Shown one piece after another: positions 1 to 6,157 of a DNA stretch of 11,207 nt (positions are counted from its first letter, which is position 1; each line of letters opens with the position of its first letter). A program made the position numbers and the translations under genes. Origin of the DNA: CAYZEZ01 sp964477295 (lineage in GTDB: Bacteria > Bacteroidota > Bacteroidia > Bacteroidales > SM23-62); assembly GCA_964477295.1 (NCBI GenBank), contig CAYZEZ010000162.1, positions 1-11,207 of the forward strand, read 5' to 3'. Below the pieces are notes generated by a model. That model did no database searches and had not been told where the DNA came from. It worked only from the letters and a program-made list of their open reading frames with translations.

Positions 1-145
1 GTCAGGGCGGGTGTCATTCCGTCCCGCTGTGCCCCCCGAGCACTCGGGGGGGAGTTCTCGGGATCGGAATCTGATTCAGAATCAAGTAAATCCTGAAATG
101 AATTCAGGATGACAGTTGAAGTCATCCTGAGCTTGTCTCAGGATC
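1..145. repeat. Cluster of nested and tandem palindromes (REP-like intergenic repeat)
   Basis: At least four inverted repeats are packed here. CCCCCCGAG at 32-40 pairs with CTCGGGGGG at 43-51, nested inside a longer arm pair at 16-26 and 59-70 (ATTCCG/CGGAAT plus TCCCG/CGGGA with one bulge). TGATTC/GAATCA lies at 72-84. TCCTGAA/TTCAGGA lies at 91-109. ATCCTGAG/CTCAGGAT lies at 124-144 with a 5-nt loop. TCAGGATGAC at 104-113 also pairs perfectly with GTCATCCTGA at 121-130, so neighbouring units can fold in alternative ways. No coding frame is supported in 1-121. The unit GTCATCCTGA...TCAGGAT resembles dispersed palindromic repeats I associate with Bacteroidota intergenic regions; that identification is from memory. 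The last palindrome overlaps the 3' end of the flavodiiron gene. No T-tract follows it, so a classical terminator is not supported. Confidence 0.75.
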
Positions 146-1360
146 TTCTTTTATATATTCAAGAAATTCTCTTCCGAAATTCTCCCCGAATAATTCCAGT
201 TCTGCGGATTGGTCTTTATCGGGATAAAACTTAGTGGCCAGCCCCTGCAAAACGATTTCCAGTTTCAGGTTCTTTAGCAGTTCTTCAATTATATGGACAG
301 CTTCTCCGCTCCAGCCGTATGAGCCGAATGTAGCGGCTGGTTTACCCTTATCCCGTACCGGATTTATTACGGCAAACATACGATAAACAGGTAGCAGGGT
401 ATTCCTGTTAATTGTGGGGGATCCGATCAGTAACCCGGAAGATCTGACAATTTTTTCTTCCAGGTCGCCAAGGCTTATATGTTCAATATCCACAACATCA
501 GTTTCAATGCTGCCGGCTTTCATAATGCCTCTTGCAATGATATGTGCCATCTCTTCAGTATAACCATACGCCGATACGTAGGTGATCAATACCCTGTTGG
601 ACGTTGATCCGGTGGTTTCAACGTATTCACTGGCATATTGCCTGGAAAGGTTAACGATCTCTTTCCATGTAGATCGTAGTATGGGACCATGGCCCGGGCA
701 AATGCACTGAATATCAAGAGGTTTTATTTTTTCTATGGCCTTTAGTAAAAACCTGCTGTAAGGTTTCAGGATCACATCGAAATAATACTTAAAGGCTTCA
801 GAATAATCACTAACGCGGTCATCAAACATGCGCTCATCGCAGTAATGTGCCCCGAAAGAATCGCATGTGAACAATAACCGGTCTTCTTCCAGGTAAGTAT
901 ATATACTATCGGGCCAATGCAGGTTGGCCGCACCTATGAATGTCAGCGTTTTATCGCCCAGCGAGAGCTGGTCACCGTCCTTGACCTTCATCTTTTCAAA
1001 GGGCCTGTCAATCATTTCACCCAGGTAATTCAATGCCTGGCCACTGCCAACAACAACCAGCTCCGGGTTCTTTTCAAGCAAGGCAGCAAGGCATCCCGAA
1101 TGATCGGGTTCAGTGTGGTTGCAAACAACATACCGGATTTTATCAAGGGAAGTTAGCGACCGGAGGTTATTCAGGTATTCCTCTGAAAAGGTGCCCTTGG
1201 CTGTATCAATAAGAGCTTTTTTCTCTGCATCGACCAGGTAGGAGTTGTAAGTGGTCCCGAAGGTAGTTTCCATCACAATGTCGAAGGTCACCAGGTCTTC
1301 ATCCAGGATTCCGGTCCAGTATACTGAATCTGTGATTTTTAAAGGGGTAATTTGCTTCAT
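122..1360 (-). CDS. fprA: A-type flavodiiron protein (FprA family)
   Basis: This is a cytoplasmic 412-residue flavodiiron protein, predicted to reduce O2 to water and/or NO to N2O at a diiron site using electrons passed through FMN. The N-terminal metallo-beta-lactamase-like domain (about 1-245) carries the expected iron ligands: HTEPDH at 82-87, H148 in NLHWPDS, D167 in FTCDSFG and H224 in CPGHGP. The flavodoxin domain (about 255-402) shows the FMN-phosphate loop SAYGYTEE at 263-270, SPTINRN at 314-320 and a GSYGWSGEA loop. There is no C-terminal rubredoxin or flavin reductase domain, so a separate electron donor is needed. I chose the ATG at 1360 (MKQITPLK) because an in-frame upstream ATG at 1423 would place its codons inside the terminator of the neighbouring gene. 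The last eight residues (EDPETSSG) and the stop are encoded by a repeat palindrome. It appears to be a single-gene unit. O2 versus NO preference cannot be read from the sequence. Confidence 0.93.
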   Translation of the reverse strand: MKQITPLKITDSVYWTGILDEDLVTFDIVMETTFGTTYNSYLVDAEKKALIDTAKGTFSEEYLNNLRSLTSLDKIRYVVCNHTEPDHSGCLAALLEKNPELVVVGSGQALNYLGEMIDRPFEKMKVKDGDQLSLGDKTLTFIGAANLHWPDSIYTYLEEDRLLFTCDSFGAHYCDERMFDDRVSDYSEAFKYYFDVILKPYSRFLLKAIEKIKPLDIQCICPGHGPILRSTWKEIVNLSRQYASEYVETTGSTSNRVLITYVSAYGYTEEMAHIIARGIMKAGSIETDVVDIEHISLGDLEEKIVRSSGLLIGSPTINRNTLLPVYRMFAVINPVRDKGKPAATFGSYGWSGEAVHIIEELLKNLKLEIVLQGLATKFYPDKDQSAELELFGENFGREFLEYIKEDPETSSG

Positions 1361-1379
1361 GGCAATGAAATTTATTGCC
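1361..1379 (-). promoter_or_regulatory. Palindrome abutting the flavodiiron start codon, candidate operator
   Basis: GGCAAT (1361-1366) and ATTGCC (1374-1379) form a perfect 6-bp inverted repeat. The arms extend to 9 bp with one mismatch. The palindrome touches the ATG at 1360 and lies just downstream of a weak -7-like box. Its position fits a repressor operator or a hairpin covering the start codon. I cannot match it to a known regulator site such as NsrR or a CRP/FNR-type box. Confidence 0.35.
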
Positions 1380-1380
1380 A

Positions 1381-1388
1381 TAAAGGTA
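1381..1388 (-). promoter_or_regulatory. Possible -7 promoter box for the flavodiiron gene
   Basis: The minus strand reads TACCTTTA, one mismatch from the Bacteroidota -7 consensus TAnnTTTG. A TTGC lies about 20 bp upstream, inside the hairpin of the preceding terminator, as a poor -33 element (consensus TTTG). Placement about 20 bp before the ATG is plausible, but the match is weak. Confidence 0.25.
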
Positions 1389-1396
1389 GTAGGATG

Positions 1397-1449
1397 AAAA
1401 AAAATAACCGCAATCGGCACCATTTATTTTAAGTGCCCGTTGCGGTTAT
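1397..1449 (-). terminator. Rho-independent terminator of the small secreted protein gene
   Basis: ATAACCGCAA at 1404-1413 pairs perfectly with TTGCGGTTAT at 1440-1449. The inner GGCAC (1416-1420) pairs with GTGCC (1433-1437) after a wobble pair and a mismatch. On the minus strand the hairpin is followed at once by eight T residues (A-run at 1397-1404 on the plus strand). It lies 19 bp past the stop codon at 1469-1471 and insulates the flavodiiron gene from read-through. Confidence 0.85.
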
Positions 1450-1468
1450 CTGTTAAAAAGTTAAATGA

Positions 1469-1684
1469 CTATTTTTTCTCGTCGCATTTCATTTTTGTAT
1501 CGCAGCACTTGCCTTTTTCCTCACAACACCCTTTTTTGTCCTTCTTCTTTTCTTCCTTCTTTTTCTTAGGGTCATCGATTTTTTTAGTCAGTTCAATCTG
1601 ATTTGTCCTGGTAGCTGCAAAAGCAGGAGTTGCAGAAACGCCGATAAATGCAACAAATACGAATAATAAGAGTAATTTTTTCAT
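1469..1684 (-). CDS. Small secreted Lys/Cys-rich protein of unknown function
   Basis: I do not recognise a family for this 71-residue protein. Residues 1-23 form a clear Sec signal peptide: MKK, then a Leu/Phe/Val-rich core, ending in TPAFA with likely cleavage before ATRTN. There is no lipobox cysteine. The predicted mature part of about 48 residues is strongly charged, with a run of Lys/Glu/Asp from about 34 to 51, followed by a Cys-rich tail holding C53, C54, C60, C61 and C67 in two CC pairs plus a single Cys, spaced by Lys and Glu. Such a tail could bind metal or form disulfides in the periplasm, but this is inference. The gene has its own -7 box, an upstream direct repeat and a strong terminator, so it is very likely a real single-gene unit despite its size. 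Its place next to a diiron enzyme gene suggests, but does not show, a link to metal or redox stress. Confidence 0.75.
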   Translation of the reverse strand: MKKLLLLFVFVAFIGVSATPAFAATRTNQIELTKKIDDPKKKKEEKKKDKKGCCEEKGKCCDTKMKCDEKK

Positions 1685-1727
1685 GACTTACGTTTTAAAA
1701 GTTATAATCTAATCAACTTCACTGAAC

Positions 1728-1735
1728 CAAATATA
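1728..1735 (-). promoter_or_regulatory. -7 promoter box (TATATTTG) for the small secreted protein gene
   Basis: The minus strand reads TATATTTG, a full match to the Bacteroidota -7 consensus TAnnTTTG, 43 bp upstream of the ATG at 1684. I find no good TTTG -33 element at the right distance. A direct repeat occupies that position instead. Confidence 0.5.
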
Positions 1736-1754
1736 ACAATATACATCAGAAATC

Positions 1755-1773
1755 GATGTTAATGGGATGTTAA
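1755..1773 (-). promoter_or_regulatory. Direct repeat TTAACATC x2 upstream of a promoter, candidate activator site
   Basis: On the minus strand TTAACATC occurs twice, separated by CCA, giving an 11-bp period (plus strand GATGTTAA at 1755-1762 and 1766-1773). It begins 19 bp upstream of the -7 box at 1728-1735, about where a -33 element and an activator would sit. Direct repeats with one-helical-turn spacing are typical of response-regulator sites. The regulator is unknown. Confidence 0.35.
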
Positions 1774-1793
1774 ATACGATTTAATAATCTTAA

Positions 1794-2447
1794 TTATTTT
1801 AATCGTGCGATTGGGGAGAGGCATCCTTTGACTTCATCGCCAAGGCAAACAGTTGCTTTGAAACGAAGAGGGAGGAAAATGTCAACACGGGATCCGAACC
1901 TGATAAAACCAAGCTCATCTCCCTGTGAAATTACCCGGTCCTTCTTCGCATAGCAGACAATCCTTCTGGCTACTGCACCTGCGATCTGGCGGACAAGGAT
2001 CCTACCATGACCGGGATGTTCAATTAGGATACTGTTCCGTTCATTTTTTATGGATGACTTGGGATGCCTGGCTACAAGGTATCTGCCGGGATGATATTGA
2101 TAATCAACGATGTTTCCTGAAATTGGGAACCAGTTAATGTGAACATTCCAGATCGACATGAATATTGAAACCTGGATACATTTTTCCTTCATAAAATCAT
2201 TCTCTTCTACTATCTCAACCGCCACCACCTTTCCATCTGCAGGGGCATAAATAACACTCTCATCTTTAATTAATTGCCTGACTGGTTTCCTGAAAAAGAG
2301 GACAAGGAAAGCAATTACGGCCAATGAACAAAAAAGGAAGATCAGGGGAAAAATTATGGATAAGAAAAATACATTTACCAGAACATTCAGTATAATCAGT
2401 AATAACAGTATGGGAATCAATATTTTAAAGCCTTCTTTGTGAATCAT
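1794..2447 (-). CDS. psd: Phosphatidylserine decarboxylase proenzyme
   Basis: This 217-residue short-type PSD would convert phosphatidylserine to phosphatidylethanolamine at the inner membrane. Residues 8-51 are two closely spaced hydrophobic stretches. They are followed by FFRKP (51-55) and the conserved APADG at 68-72, with D71 the expected catalytic Asp for self-cleavage. NVHINWFP (101-108) supplies H103, and FGSR (184-187) is the self-cleavage site: cutting between G185 and S186 would leave S186 as the pyruvoyl group at the start of a 32-residue alpha chain. The GSR form and the length match the short PSD type found in many bacteria rather than the longer LGST type of E. coli. The gene starts 15 bp after the cdsA stop and is the last gene of the operon. 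No T-tract terminator is visible after it. Confidence 0.93.
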   Translation of the reverse strand: MIHKEGFKILIPILLLLIILNVLVNVFFLSIIFPLIFLFCSLAVIAFLVLFFRKPVRQLIKDESVIYAPADGKVVAVEIVEENDFMKEKCIQVSIFMSIWNVHINWFPISGNIVDYQYHPGRYLVARHPKSSIKNERNSILIEHPGHGRILVRQIAGAVARRIVCYAKKDRVISQGDELGFIRFGSRVDIFLPLRFKATVCLGDEVKGCLSPIARLK

Positions 2448-2462
2448 CTGGTGACGTATAAA

Positions 2463-3287
2463 TTACAGAATTTCTATAATTTTCAAATAAAGGTAAACAA
2501 AAGGTATCGACAACAACACCGAGTCAATCCTGTCAAGCACTCCTCCATGTCCCGGAAGTAGATTCCCGCTATCCTTAACTCCTGCCATTCTTTTCATTCC
2601 CGATTCAACCATATCGCCCAATGTGCCGAACAGGACAATGATGGTCGCCATCATTATCCATTGCAACGGCGATAATACCGGTAAGAATATGCTGAGGAGA
2701 TATGCTGTTCCGGCTGAAATGACCCATCCGCCGAAAAAGCCTTCCCATGATTTGCCGGGGGATATTCTTTCAAGCATAATATGGCGTCCGGCCATACTGC
2801 CAGTAATGTAGGCTCCTGTATCATAAAGCCAGAGCAGAATAAAAAATCCCAGGATAAGTTCCGGATCATAGGAATGACTGGTACCTGTTTGATATCCAAG
2901 ATACATCAGTAATGAAAGAGGCAGGGAAAGATATACAATACCGGAAAGGGAGGCTGTTATATTCAGTGTAAACATCTCTTTGTTCCTGAATAATTCTGCA
3001 AAAAACGCAAGAAAAGGCAGGAGCAGGAAGGCAAAAAAGCAGGGACCCGGGATAAGATTTTCAATATACAGGTAATTTCCAATAATAACAGCCTGTCCTG
3101 TCAGGATGGATAAAATAACCTGAGGTTCGGCTTTGCTTGAATTTAAAAGCCTGAAAAACTCAATTATACTTAGGATGTAAAGCAGGGATATAAGAAAAAG
3201 AAAAGTAAGCGGATGCAGCCAGGTACTGAAAACAACCACAATGACAAAGATGATTCCGGTAATACTTCTTTTAAAGAAGGGTTTCAC
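2463..3287 (-). CDS. cdsA: Phosphatidate cytidylyltransferase (CDP-diglyceride synthase)
   Basis: This integral membrane enzyme joins phosphatidate and CTP to form CDP-diacylglycerol, the precursor of all phospholipid head-group pathways. The 274-residue protein is mostly hydrophobic helices. Its C-terminal part carries the whole CDP-diglyceride synthase signature from S229 to D255: SGMKR, then VKDSG, LPGHGG and LDRID. DTGAY at 156-160 and SPGKSWEGF at 176-184 are also family hallmarks. The start is a GTG at 3285-3287 that overlaps the TGA of the DUF2007 gene (3284-3286), which suggests translational coupling. With psd 15 bp downstream, the pair covers two of the three steps from phosphatidate to phosphatidylethanolamine. 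The middle enzyme, phosphatidylserine synthase, is not in this window. Confidence 0.95.
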   Translation of the reverse strand: MKPFFKRSITGIIFVIVVVFSTWLHPLTFLFLISLLYILSIIEFFRLLNSSKAEPQVILSILTGQAVIIGNYLYIENLIPGPCFFAFLLLPFLAFFAELFRNKEMFTLNITASLSGIVYLSLPLSLLMYLGYQTGTSHSYDPELILGFFILLWLYDTGAYITGSMAGRHIMLERISPGKSWEGFFGGWVISAGTAYLLSIFLPVLSPLQWIMMATIIVLFGTLGDMVESGMKRMAGVKDSGNLLPGHGGVLDRIDSVLLSIPFVYLYLKIIEIL

Positions 3288-3487
3288 TTTTCAAATTCTT
3301 CGACCAGCATTTTAGCCTTCAGGATGTGGTCACGTTTAACATATAATTCAACATCTCCAAACTTATAGGTAGAATCCTGTTTGTTGATGATGATCGACTC
3401 AATATTATGGTCACTCAGGACCTCCTTCAGGATTTCGGCTTGGTATAATTGATTCGTAGAATATACCACTACCCAGTCTTTTTCCAT
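3284..3487 (-). CDS. DUF2007 family small protein
   Basis: This 67-residue soluble protein matches the DUF2007 pattern (putative prokaryotic signal-transducing protein, function not established). It opens with a beta strand (WVVVYS, 5-10), followed by a helix containing YQAEILKEVL (15-24). Strands around IESIIIN (29-35) and DVELYVKRD (45-53) follow, then a final helix AKMLVEEF (58-65). This is a ferredoxin-like fold pattern often described for nitrogen-regulator-type small domains. It has no signal peptide or cysteines. It lies 19 bp after ftsH and overlaps the cdsA start by 4 bp, so it is co-translated with both. The context suggests a link to membrane protease or phospholipid synthesis control; this is inference only. 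Confidence 0.8.
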   Translation of the reverse strand: MEKDWVVVYSTNQLYQAEILKEVLSDHNIESIIINKQDSTYKFGDVELYVKRDHILKAKMLVEEFEK

Positions 3488-3506
3488 ATAAAAGTATCAA
3501 CTAATA

Positions 3507-5618
3507 TTATGCTCTTATATTTTCTGCAGTGTCACTATCGGTATCTTTTCCCCGAATGACTGGTCCATTATCAGCTTTCTTTGCAGAAGCCCTGGAGGCA
3601 ATTGCCCTTGAAGGCTTTTTGGATGTAGTTGTTTTACTCTGTTTTTTGATTAATTCAGTCTTCTCAACTTTAAAAGGCCGTTTTCCAAAGATCTTTTCAA
3701 GGTCTTCCGAGAAGATCACCTCATTTTCGAGTAAAAGTTCACCCAGTTTTGTCAAACCTTCTCTGTTTTCTTTCAAAATCCTGAGGGCTCTTACATATTG
3801 TTCTTCAACTATTTTATTTACTTCTTCATCTATCGTCTCGGCAGTCTTCTCTGAATAGGGTTTGTTAAAGTTGTATTCGGCCTGTCCCGTTGAATCATAA
3901 AAACTGATGTTTCCCAGTTTATCACTCATCCCAAAATATGACACCATGGCATAGGCTTGCTTGGTGACCCTTTCCAGATCATTAAGCGCCCCGGTAGAGA
4001 TTCTATTGAAATTTATTTGTTCTGATGCCCGTCCACCCAGTGCTGAACACATCTCGTCGAACAATTGTTCTGTTGTTGTTATTTGTCTTTCTTCGGGCAA
4101 ATACCAGGCTGCCCCCAGGGCCCTTCCTCTTGGAATGATGGTCACCTTGACAAGCGGGTTGGCATGTTCAAGAAGCCAGCTAACTGTGGCATGGCCAGCT
4201 TCATGATACGCAATGCTCCTTTTTTCCTCAACTGAGATGATCTTATTTTTCTTTTCCATGCCTCCGATGATACGGTCCACTGCATCAAGAAAGTCCTGCC
4301 TTTCAACCTGCTTTTTATTATTCCTGGCAGCAATAAGAGCAGATTCATTACAAACATTGGCAATATCTGCCCCGCTGAACCCGGGTGTCTGTTTAGCCAG
4401 GAATTCAATATCCAGTTTTTTATCCAGTTTAAGCGGTCTGAGGTGAACATCGAAAATTTCTTTCCGTTCTTTCACATCCGGAAGTTCGACATGGATCTGC
4501 CTGTCGAACCGGCCTGCCCTGAGCAAAGCCCTGTCAAGAATATCAGCTCTGTTAGTGGCTGCAATTATGATCACTCCACTGTTTGTATCGAATCCATCCA
4601 TCTCCGTCAGCAGCTGGTTAAGGGTATTTTCACGTTCATCATTGGCTCCGAAATTGGGGTTCCGGCCACGCGCACGGCCAACTGCATCAATTTCATCGAT
4701 AAAGACAATACAGGGGGCTTTTTCTTTTGCCTGCTTGAACAGGTCACGAACCCTGGAAGCACCTACACCAACAAACATCTCAACGAAATCAGAACCGGAA
4801 ATAGAAAAGAAGGGCACATTGGCTTCCCCGGCTACAGCCTTGGCCAGCAATGTTTTTCCGGTTCCGGGAGGCCCTACAAGTAAGGCTCCCTTGGGGATTT
4901 TACCACCCAGGTCAGTATATTTCTTGGGATGTTTCAGAAAGTCAACGATCTCTTTAACCTCCATTTTGGCTTCTTCGAGTCCGGCAACATCTTTAAAATC
5001 AGTTTTCACATGAGCATCTTTGTCAAAAATGCGTGCTTTGGATTTGCCGACACTGAAGATATTTCCCGCGCCACCGCCTCCATGTCCGCCGCCACTCATT
5101 CTCCTGAAAATGAATAGCCAGATGGCAATAAGTATAAACAATGGAATAAGCCAACCGACCAGGTCCCCAAAAATATTTCTTCGCGTTTCATACGATACGT
5201 TCACAATCTCATCCTGGGGAAAGTCTGCCTGTGCTTCCGCCAGGCGTTGTTCAAAGATATCAACCGAACCTATAGTAAAATAGAACTGGGGCCCGGTATT
5301 GGGTATCGGGCTGAATCCACGGCTTTCGGTATCTTTATATTTGCCTGAAGAAAGGCGATCTTTCTTAATATAAACTTCAGCCCTTTCCTTGTTTACCACA
5401 ACCAGGCGCTCAACATCATAATTATTGAGCATTTCATTCTCAAATCGCTGCCAGGAAATCTCCTCGGCTTTGCTACCCATGCTCATGAGGTAGGTGCCAA
5501 TGATGGCTATTCCAATGATCCCGTAAATCCAGTAGATATTAAACTTTGGCCTTGGATTCTGGCCCCCGGAAGGATTTGGTTTTGAATCATTTTTTTTCTT
5601 TTGTTTATTTTCATTCAT
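3507..5618 (-). CDS. ftsH: ATP-dependent zinc metalloprotease FtsH
   Basis: FtsH is a hexameric inner-membrane AAA+ protease that extracts and degrades misfolded membrane proteins and selected regulators. The 703 residues show a basic cytosolic N-terminus and a first membrane helix (about 29-47). A periplasmic region (48-150) and a second helix (about 153-171) follow, then a Gly-rich linker. The AAA domain has Walker A GPPGTGKT (249-256), pore loop MFVGVG (281-286), Walker B IVFIDEID (304-311) and the second region of homology with RAGRFDRQ (367-374). The protease domain has HEAGH at 472-476 and a third zinc ligand D546 in STGALNDLE. GAAWYLPEE (502-510), in place of GVTQYLPEE, is typical of Bacteroidota copies as I recall them. 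The C-terminal tail from about 650 is Lys/Ser/Thr-rich and likely disordered. The start at 5618 lies 17 bp after rsfS. Confidence 0.97.
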   Translation of the reverse strand: MNENKQKKKNDSKPNPSGGQNPRPKFNIYWIYGIIGIAIIGTYLMSMGSKAEEISWQRFENEMLNNYDVERLVVVNKERAEVYIKKDRLSSGKYKDTESRGFSPIPNTGPQFYFTIGSVDIFEQRLAEAQADFPQDEIVNVSYETRRNIFGDLVGWLIPLFILIAIWLFIFRRMSGGGHGGGGAGNIFSVGKSKARIFDKDAHVKTDFKDVAGLEEAKMEVKEIVDFLKHPKKYTDLGGKIPKGALLVGPPGTGKTLLAKAVAGEANVPFFSISGSDFVEMFVGVGASRVRDLFKQAKEKAPCIVFIDEIDAVGRARGRNPNFGANDERENTLNQLLTEMDGFDTNSGVIIIAATNRADILDRALLRAGRFDRQIHVELPDVKERKEIFDVHLRPLKLDKKLDIEFLAKQTPGFSGADIANVCNESALIAARNNKKQVERQDFLDAVDRIIGGMEKKNKIISVEEKRSIAYHEAGHATVSWLLEHANPLVKVTIIPRGRALGAAWYLPEERQITTTEQLFDEMCSALGGRASEQINFNRISTGALNDLERVTKQAYAMVSYFGMSDKLGNISFYDSTGQAEYNFNKPYSEKTAETIDEEVNKIVEEQYVRALRILKENREGLTKLGELLLENEVIFSEDLEKIFGKRPFKVEKTELIKKQSKTTTSKKPSRAIASRASAKKADNGPVIRGKDTDSDTAENIRA

Positions 5619-5635
5619 ATCAACATCAATTTATC

Positions 5636-6010
5636 TTATTCAACTTCTCCGATCTGACTTATTGTCCCATCTGCCCATAGCGCTTCAAGTTTATAGTGTT
5701 CCCGCATATCTTTTTGAAAGATATGCACAACCACCGAGCTAAAGTCCAGAAGTATCCATTGTGCATTTTCGTATCCTTCACGATGATATACCTTCTCATC
5801 CAGTGTTTGCTTTACTTTAATTTCTATATTTTCAGCAATAGCTTTAGCTTGTATGCCCGAGTCACCATCGGTGATGATAAAAAAATCGCAAACAGAATGG
5901 TTAATTTCTGTCAGGTCTATAATGACTATTTGATTTCCTTTTTTTTCCTGGATGCTCTCTATAATTCTTTCCCTTAGCTCCTCCGAATCTCGTTCAGTGT
6001 TTTTTGTCAT
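5636..6010 (-). CDS. rsfS: Ribosomal silencing factor RsfS
   Basis: RsfS binds ribosomal protein uL14 on the large subunit and blocks joining with the small subunit, lowering translation when nutrients are scarce. The 124-residue protein matches the family length and shows its landmarks: IDLTEIN (31-37), CDFFIITDG (41-49), SGIQAKAIAENI (51-62), HREGYENAQWILLDF (76-90) and the closing DMREHYKLEALW (101-112). It is the first gene of the operon that continues into ftsH, DUF2007, cdsA and psd. A perfect -7 box lies 15 bp upstream of the ATG at 6010, so the operon promoter is probably here. The first 20 residues are an acidic/basic helix that is a little longer than in some homologues. Confidence 0.93.
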   Translation of the reverse strand: MTKNTERDSEELRERIIESIQEKKGNQIVIIDLTEINHSVCDFFIITDGDSGIQAKAIAENIEIKVKQTLDEKVYHREGYENAQWILLDFSSVVVHIFQKDMREHYKLEALWADGTISQIGEVE

Positions 6011-6025
6011 TCAGTCAATTTAGTG

Positions 6026-6033
6026 CAAAATTA
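6026..6033 (-). promoter_or_regulatory. -7 promoter box (TAATTTTG) of the rsfS-ftsH-cdsA-psd operon
   Basis: The minus strand reads TAATTTTG, a full match to TAnnTTTG. It ends 15 bp before the rsfS ATG at 6010, predicting a leader of only about 10 nt. No clear TTTG -33 element is present. It lies in the divergent spacer shared with birA. Confidence 0.45.
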
Positions 6034-6157
6034 ATCATTTTAGTGTATACCCCGGATATTGACTCAATCAAATGGTATGCCACGAAGAATTGGTTATCTC
6101 TATAAATTAAACAGGAATTTACGAAATTTGTTTAAACTAAAGTTAAAAAGCAAACCG

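Noticed and set aside
124..144. Rho-independent terminator for fprA
   Set aside because: The hairpin is short, overlaps the stop codon and has no T-tract after it on the minus strand.
1361..1423. Longer N-terminus of the flavodiiron protein from an ATG at 1423
   Set aside because: It would be encoded by the terminator hairpin and T-tract of the upstream gene, and the added residues do not resemble the family.
1750..1782. AAATCG/CGATTT hairpin as the psd terminator
   Set aside because: The 6-bp stem has a 21-nt loop and no following T-tract. The direct repeat inside it is a better reading.
4443..5283. Plus-strand open frames opposite ftsH
   Set aside because: They are antisense to highly conserved AAA and membrane segments of ftsH and have no recognisable protein features.
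6059..6157. Longer BirA starting at TTG 6059 or ATG 6077
   Set aside because: The added stretch is basic and outside the known domain. The ATG at 6158 gives the usual length and N-terminus.
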